64,000 bases of DNA from Pararhizobium qamdonense (GTDB lineage: Bacteria > Pseudomonadota > Alphaproteobacteria > Rhizobiales > Rhizobiaceae). Below, one piece after another: positions 59,604 to 64,000 of the stretch. The position numbers and the translations under genes are program-made. The notes beneath the pieces are model-generated. The model worked only from the letters and a program-made list of their open reading frames with translations, did no database searches and was not told where the DNA came from. Each line of letters starts with the position of its first letter. The stretch's first letter is position 1. The DNA is taken from the NCBI RefSeq assembly GCF_029277445.1, contig NZ_CP119566.1:1924001-1988000 (forward strand), written 5' to 3'.

Positions 59604-60686
59604 ATGCGGATAATGGGAATGGTCAGGGATTTGGGCAGGGCCGCGTTGCTGGCCTCGCTGCTGTCCGGCGCGGCGTTTACGGCGCGCGCCGCCGACAATA
59701 TCACCGTCTTTGATTGGTCCGGCTACGAGGATCCGGCCTTCCACCCGGCCTATACCGCAAAGCACGGCACGGAACCGGATTTCAGCTTCTTCGGCGATGA
59801 GGAAGAGGCGTTCCAGAAGTTGCGCTCCGGCTTCAAGGCCGACCTTGCCCATCCCTGTTCGCAGAGTGTCAACAAGTGGCGTGAGGCAGGGCTGATCGAG
59901 CCGCTCGATACGTCCAAGCTGACCGGGTGGAACGATATCCTGCCCGGCATCAAGGCGATGAAGGGCCTGATGACCTCTGATGACGGCACGGCCTGGTTCC
60001 TGCCGTTCGAGTGGGGCAATACGGTTCTGACCTATCGCACCGACACGGTGAAGCCGGAAGAAGTCCAGTCGCTGAAGGCGTTTGCCGACCCGAAATTCAA
60101 GGACCGCGTTTCGATCGGCGACAATGTCGATGATGCCTATGCGCTGGCGAGCCTTGCGATTGGCCTCAAGGACTGGACGAAGATGACCGATGCGCAGTTT
60201 GCGGAAGCTTCCGCTTTTCTGCGCGAGGTGCACAAAAATGTCCGCCTCTACTGGACCGACAATACCGAAGTCAGCCAGGCGATGGCGAGCGGCGAGGTCG
60301 ATCTCGCCTGGGCCTGGAACGAGACCGTGACGACGCTGCAAAAAGATGGCGTGCCGGCCGACGTCAAGCGGGACACGACGGAAGGGCTGTCCACCTGGGT
60401 CTGCGGCTATGTCCGCCTGAAGGGGGCGGAGGGCGACGCGGACAAACAATATGATTTCCTGAATTCGATCAGCGATCCGGCCATCAGTACGTACCTCGTC
60501 AATGACTGGGGTTACGGCCATGCCAATGCCAAGGGCATGGCTGCGGTGGACCCGAAGATCCTTGTGGCGAAAGGATATGCGGATGTCGATAAATTCGTCG
60601 ACAAGACGCTGTTCCAGTCGCCGATGCCGATCGAGCTGCGTCAGAAGATGATTGCCGAATTCGAGAAGATCAAGGCGGGCTATTGA
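59604..60686 (+). CDS. Polyamine-type periplasmic binding protein
   Basis: A 360-residue PotD/PotF-like solute-binding protein. The signal peptide ends near residue 30 (LLSGAAFTARAADN). The mature part starts ITVFDWSGYEDPAFHPAYTA and contains FFGDEEEAFQKLRSGFKADL, WFLPFEWGNTVLTYRTD, and VDLAWAWNETVTTLQKDG, all of this family. Ligand-contact aromatic residues are abundant, as in polyamine and betaine binders. It has the ATPase and permeases as a separate convergent operon (61945-64000). Its stop overlaps the amine oxidase start. Confidence 0.93.
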   Translation: MRIMGMVRDLGRAALLASLLSGAAFTARAADNITVFDWSGYEDPAFHPAYTAKHGTEPDFSFFGDEEEAFQKLRSGFKADLAHPCSQSVNKWREAGLIEPLDTSKLTGWNDILPGIKAMKGLMTSDDGTAWFLPFEWGNTVLTYRTDTVKPEEVQSLKAFADPKFKDRVSIGDNVDDAYALASLAIGLKDWTKMTDAQFAEASAFLREVHKNVRLYWTDNTEVSQAMASGEVDLAWAWNETVTTLQKDGVPADVKRDTTEGLSTWVCGYVRLKGAEGDADKQYDFLNSISDPAISTYLVNDWGYGHANAKGMAAVDPKILVAKGYADVDKFVDKTLFQSPMPIELRQKMIAEFEKIKAGY

Positions 60687-61981
60687 GCGGATATGATGCA
60701 GATGTGATTGTCGCCGGGGCCGGTTTTGCCGGCCTTTCGGCGGCCGATGCCCTGGTGTCGGCCGGTCTCGATGTGATCGTGCTGGAAGCCCGTGATCGTG
60801 TTGGCGGCAGGGTGGAGGCCTCGGCGTTTGCCGATGGCGTTGCGATGGATACCGGCGGGCAGTTTATCTGCGACGAGATGCCGAATGTCATGGCCTTGAC
60901 GCGGCGGTTCAACTTGCCTTTGGCGGAGACGCCGCTGGACGGCGCCTTTCTCGTTGAGCCGCAACCGTTTGAGGCCGGGTCGTCCTTTGCGGAATCCGGC
61001 CGCATCCGCGCCCGTGCCAACCGGATCGATCCGCGCGATCCCGCTATTTCGGGGCTCACGGCGGGGGAATGGCTGGCGCGCCAGAGCGATCCGCCCGGCG
61101 CAAAAGCCAGCTATCAGGCGATGGTCGAGGGCCTCTGGTGCCGGTCGATGAGCGAAATCCCGCTCTGGTACCTGATCGACAATGACAGGCGTACGATCAG
61201 CAACGGCAACGAGCTGCAATATTTCGCCGAGGGTACGATCCATGCTGCGGCCGAAGCACTGGCGGCAACGCTGGGCAAGCGCCTGCGGCTTGAGGCGCCG
61301 GTGTTTCGCATAGGCCGCAGCGAGGGTTCGGTGTCGGTGACAACAGGCGCGGGCGGCGTCTTAACCGCGCGGCAGGTGATCATTGCCGTGCCGCCGGTGA
61401 TGGCTTCGCGCATCGCGCATGTGCCCGATCTCCCCCATGCGCTGAACGGCGCTCTGAGCGCCTGGAAAAGCGGCACGGTGATCAAGGCGCTGGTGCGCTT
61501 TGAGCGGCCGTTCTGGCGTGATCGCGGACTGAGCGGCATGGTGATGTGGCGCGATACGCTGGGGCTTTTCGCCTGCGATGTCAGCAGCCGGCAGGCGTCG
61601 GCGCTGGTGATGTTTGCCGGTGGGCCGGTTGCCGTCGAATGGAGCGCGAAGGGACACGCCTTCATCGAGGCGGAAATCCGCCGCCGGCTGGTGGCGGCGC
61701 TGGGTCCGCAGGCCGCTGCGGTGACGGGGCTGTTGATCCGCGATTGGGTCGGCGATCCCTGGAGCGGCGGTGGCTATAGCGATGTGATCACGGATCTCCA
61801 GGCCTATGATGCCGAAGACATTCTGCGCGCCGGTGCGCCGCCGGTGCATTTTGCCTCGTCGGAGCTATCCCCGTCATTCCCCGCCTATATCGAGGGCGCC
61901 ATCGTTGCCGGACGGGACGCCGCCATGCGGGTGATTGCAGCGCATCAATCGGCCATCGCCACCAGCGCATCCGGATCATAG
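60683..61981 (+). CDS. Flavin monoamine oxidase family protein
   Basis: A 432-residue FAD amine oxidase. The dinucleotide-binding motif is VIVAGAGFAGLSAADALVSAGLDVIVLEARDRVGGR (residues 8-43). Further support comes from FAEGTIHAAAEALA, MVMWRDTLGLFACDVSSRQASALVMFAGG, and the C-terminal FASSELSPSFPAYIEGAIVAGRDAA. A TTG start overlapping the binding-protein stop by 4 bp (TTGA) is the only one that keeps the FAD motif intact. It probably oxidises the amine imported by the neighbouring transporter. Its last 37 bp overlap the 3' end of the convergent ATPase gene. Confidence 0.88.
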   Translation: MSGYDADVIVAGAGFAGLSAADALVSAGLDVIVLEARDRVGGRVEASAFADGVAMDTGGQFICDEMPNVMALTRRFNLPLAETPLDGAFLVEPQPFEAGSSFAESGRIRARANRIDPRDPAISGLTAGEWLARQSDPPGAKASYQAMVEGLWCRSMSEIPLWYLIDNDRRTISNGNELQYFAEGTIHAAAEALAATLGKRLRLEAPVFRIGRSEGSVSVTTGAGGVLTARQVIIAVPPVMASRIAHVPDLPHALNGALSAWKSGTVIKALVRFERPFWRDRGLSGMVMWRDTLGLFACDVSSRQASALVMFAGGPVAVEWSAKGHAFIEAEIRRRLVAALGPQAAAVTGLLIRDWVGDPWSGGGYSDVITDLQAYDAEDILRAGAPPVHFASSELSPSFPAYIEGAIVAGRDAAMRVIAAHQSAIATSASGS

Positions 61982-63033
61982 GCAAGGCGGATCGGCGCGC
62001 CGACCGGAATATCGTCCGCGCCGAAATTATTAGTTTCCGACACGGATAGCGGTTTTTCGAGGCCCGGCACATCGACGATCAGGTGGGTGATCTCGCCAAA
62101 GTAATGACGGTCCACCACATGGCCGGTCACCTCGCAATCGGCCTTGGCATCGTCCCACAGCACCCGCAGGCGTTCCGGGCGAATGCCGATGGTGGCCTCA
62201 CCGTTCTCAGCGGTAAAACCCTTGGGCTTGGCGATGGTGACATTGCCGAAACGGGTGGTCTCGACGGAGAGGTTGAGAGCGCTTTCACCGGTGATCTTCG
62301 CCCGCATGAAATTCATGCCGCCGAGAAAATCCGCGACCTGCCGGGTGAGGGGACGCTGGTAGATTTCCTTGGGCGTCGCCACCTGGGCAATCTTGCCGCC
62401 GAACATCACGGCGATCCGGTCCGACATGGCGAGCGCTTCGTATTGATCATGGGTGACCAGAACGAAGGTGATGCCCACGGCTTTTTGCAAGGTGCGCAGC
62501 TCGACCTGCATTTCCTCGCGCAGCTTCTTGTCGAGCGCCGACAGCGGCTCGTCGAGCAAAAGCACCTTCGGCCGCATCACCAGCGCCCGTGCAAGCGCGA
62601 CGCGCTGGCGCTGGCCGCCGGACAGTTCATGGGCTTTGCGTTTGCCAAGATGCGAAAGCCGCACCTGTTCCAGTGCATTGCCGACACGCTGGCGTTCGTC
62701 GCTTGCGTTCAGTTTCAGGCGCTTGAGGCCGTAGCCGACATTATCCTCGACATTCAGATGCGGGAAGATCGCATAGTTCTGGAAGACCATGTTGGTCGGC
62801 CGCTTGTTGGGCGGCAGGTCGATGGCCGAATGGCCGTCGATGCGGATGTCTCCTGATGTCGGCGTGTCGAAGCCGGCGATCGAGCGCAAAAGGGTGGTCT
62901 TGCCGCAGCCGGATGGTCCCAGCAGGGAGAAGAATTCGCCGGCGGCAATGTCGAGGCTGACATTGTCGAGCGCGCGATAGATGCCGTAATAGCGGCTGAC
63001 GTCATCGATCTCGATCATGGGTGTATCAGCCAT
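61945..63033 (-). CDS. Polyamine-type ABC transporter ATP-binding protein (PotA-like)
   Basis: A 362-residue importer ATPase. Walker A is GPSGCGKTT, the Q-loop MVFQNYAIFPHLNV, the signature LSGGQRQRVALARALVM, Walker B VLLLDEPLSALDKKL, and the switch His in VLVTHDQYEAL. A TOBE domain fills the C-terminus (ATIGIRPERLRVLW). It is convergent with the amine oxidase gene and overlaps it by 37 bp. The permease stop overlaps its start by 8 bp. With the 59604 binding protein it would form a complete amine or polyamine importer. Confidence 0.95.
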   Translation of the reverse strand: MADTPMIEIDDVSRYYGIYRALDNVSLDIAAGEFFSLLGPSGCGKTTLLRSIAGFDTPTSGDIRIDGHSAIDLPPNKRPTNMVFQNYAIFPHLNVEDNVGYGLKRLKLNASDERQRVGNALEQVRLSHLGKRKAHELSGGQRQRVALARALVMRPKVLLLDEPLSALDKKLREEMQVELRTLQKAVGITFVLVTHDQYEALAMSDRIAVMFGGKIAQVATPKEIYQRPLTRQVADFLGGMNFMRAKITGESALNLSVETTRFGNVTIAKPKGFTAENGEATIGIRPERLRVLWDDAKADCEVTGHVVDRHYFGEITHLIVDVPGLEKPLSVSETNNFGADDIPVGAPIRLAYDPDALVAMAD

Positions 63034-63850
63034 GGGCGGCGGCTCCAGCTTTGAGGCGGTTTTCCGCGCGGCGGCGCAGGATTTCGGCGGTGGCGACCAG
63101 GAGGATCGACAGGGCGATCATCAGGCTTCCGAGCGCCAGCACGCTTGGCAGCTTGGCGGCAAAGCGCAGCTGTCCCCAGATATAGACCGGCAGCGTCGGC
63201 TCCGTGCCCGACAGGAAGAAGGCGAGGATGAACTCGTCGAGCGAAATGGTGAAGGAGACGAGCAGGCTGGAGATGATGGCCGGCGCCACCACCGGCAGCG
63301 TCACCCGGCGGAAGGTGCCGATGGCGGTTTCCCCGAGGTCGAGCGAGGCTTCCTCCAGCGAACGGTCGAAGCCATCAAAGCCGGAAATCAGCACCGACAG
63401 CGCATAGGGCAGGCAAAACACCGTCTGGCCGAGAATGACCGTGACCAGCGACAGTTCCAGGCCGAGCTGCAGCACGATCATCAGCAGCGATACGGCCACG
63501 ATGATCTCGGGCAGAAACAGCGGCGCCATCAACAGGCCTGTCGCTGCGCGCTGGCCGCGGAACTTGTAGCGGGTGACGGCGCGGGCGGCGCAGATGGCAA
63601 GACCGGTTGACAGGATTGAGACGCAGATGCCGACGATCAGGCTGTTGCGCGCGGCCGCCAGCATCGCCGCATTGCCCCAGAGCGAGGCGTACCATTTGGT
63701 GGTGAAGCCGGCGAGCGGGAAGGTGGTGGAGGCCGCATTGTTGAACGAGAAGATCGGCAAAAGCAGGATCGGCAGATAGAGAAAGACAAGGTAAGCCGAC
63801 ACATAGACCGGCAGCCAGCGGGATTTTCGAATGCCGTGACGGCCGCTCAT
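63026..63850 (-). CDS. Polyamine-type ABC transporter permease (PotC-like)
   Basis: A 274-residue inner-membrane permease with about six helices (first: VYVSAYLVFLYLPILLLPIF). The ATPase-contact loop is EEASLDLGETAIGTFRRVTLPVVAPA. A conserved early SFNNAASTTFPLAGFTTKWY is typical of PotC. The start overlaps the stop of the upstream PotB-like gene as ATGA, and its own stop overlaps the start of the ATPase gene. Confidence 0.94.
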   Translation of the reverse strand: MSGRHGIRKSRWLPVYVSAYLVFLYLPILLLPIFSFNNAASTTFPLAGFTTKWYASLWGNAAMLAAARNSLIVGICVSILSTGLAICAARAVTRYKFRGQRAATGLLMAPLFLPEIIVAVSLLMIVLQLGLELSLVTVILGQTVFCLPYALSVLISGFDGFDRSLEEASLDLGETAIGTFRRVTLPVVAPAIISSLLVSFTISLDEFILAFFLSGTEPTLPVYIWGQLRFAAKLPSVLALGSLMIALSILLVATAEILRRRAENRLKAGAAAHG

Positions 63851-64000
63851 TTGATCCGCCTCACGAATAGCTTCAGCGCCAGCACCATGCAGCCGGCCAT
63901 GGCCGAAACGATCACCATCGTTGTGACAGAAAGGGCTGCGCCAAGCGGCCAGTTGGCCCCCTTGCCGAACTGCGCCTGGATGGCGGTGGCGATCATCACG
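63847..64000 (-). CDS. Polyamine-type ABC transporter permease (PotB-like), C-terminal part
   Basis: Only the last 50 or so residues lie in the window; the gene continues beyond position 64000. The visible end reads AIQAQFGKGANWPLGAALSV, then a final transmembrane helix (VSAMAGCMVLALKLF) and a basic tail RRIK before TGA. This is typical of the last helix of PotB-like permeases. The stop overlaps the PotC-like start (ATGA). Confidence 0.85.
   Translation of the reverse strand, partial: VMIATAIQAQFGKGANWPLGAALSVTTMVIVSAMAGCMVLALKLFVRRIK

Overview
This is a GC-rich chromosomal segment from an alphaproteobacterium, most likely a member of the Rhizobiaceae (Rhizobium/Agrobacterium/Sinorhizobium group). 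The pointers are a 683-residue RpoD with an acidic insertion, families common in Rhizobiales (IalB, DUF930, DUF982, GYD), a pcaDCHGB operon divergent from pcaQ with a PcaQ box, and many RIME-like intergenic palindromes. The genus cannot be fixed from sequence reading alone.

Region 0.2-20 kb is mostly housekeeping and small genes: threonine catabolism (kbl-tdh), an SH3/IalB secreted pair, an L,D-transpeptidase, rpoD, GYD and DUF427 proteins, a DUF930 TonB-like envelope protein, a divergent ArsR/SRPBCC pair, a yqjI-yqjH-like metal regulator with a ferric reductase, and a GAF-GGDEF-PilZ cyclase. A patch at 14.5-16.7 kb has AT-richer coding, an IS256-like remnant and hairpins. Small conserved genes (DUF1428, YjbQ, SnoaL-like, SIMPL) follow. 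A CAU tRNA (probably tRNA-Ile2) and an AT-richer DUF4238 gene sit at 20.3-21.4 kb.

Region 21.5-31 kb is a hexuronate locus. UxaC, UxuB and UxuA together convert D-glucuronate to 2-keto-3-deoxygluconate, a GntR regulator is divergent, and a complete ABC importer lies between uxaC and uxuB. An orphan TadG-like protein and a DbpA-type DEAD-box helicase come next (31-34.7 kb). The protocatechuate operon (34.8-39.6 kb), a membrane class III nucleotide cyclase and a sulfite-oxidase-like protein follow.

Region 42.5-53.2 kb is a methylated-amine island. It holds an APC permease, a DUF1989-GcvT fusion matching trimethylamine N-oxide demethylase (Tdm), trimethylamine monooxygenase (Tmm), a three-gene dimethylamine monooxygenase set and a GcvT-family protein. 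Together these would convert TMA to TMAO, then dimethylamine, then methylamine, releasing formaldehyde at the two demethylation steps. An MqsRA-type toxin-antitoxin pair, whose antitoxin lacks the zinc-finger cysteines, sits between tdm and tmm. Region 53.4-64 kb holds a DUF982 gene and an operon of two phytoene-dehydrogenase-like flavoproteins, a second GcvT-family protein and a small unknown protein. A divergent BetI-like regulator, a polyamine-type binding protein, a flavin amine oxidase and a convergent Pot-type ABC transporter complete it. I read this last block as an uncharacterised amine-catabolic system; together with the methylamine island it is the strongest candidate for new biology here.
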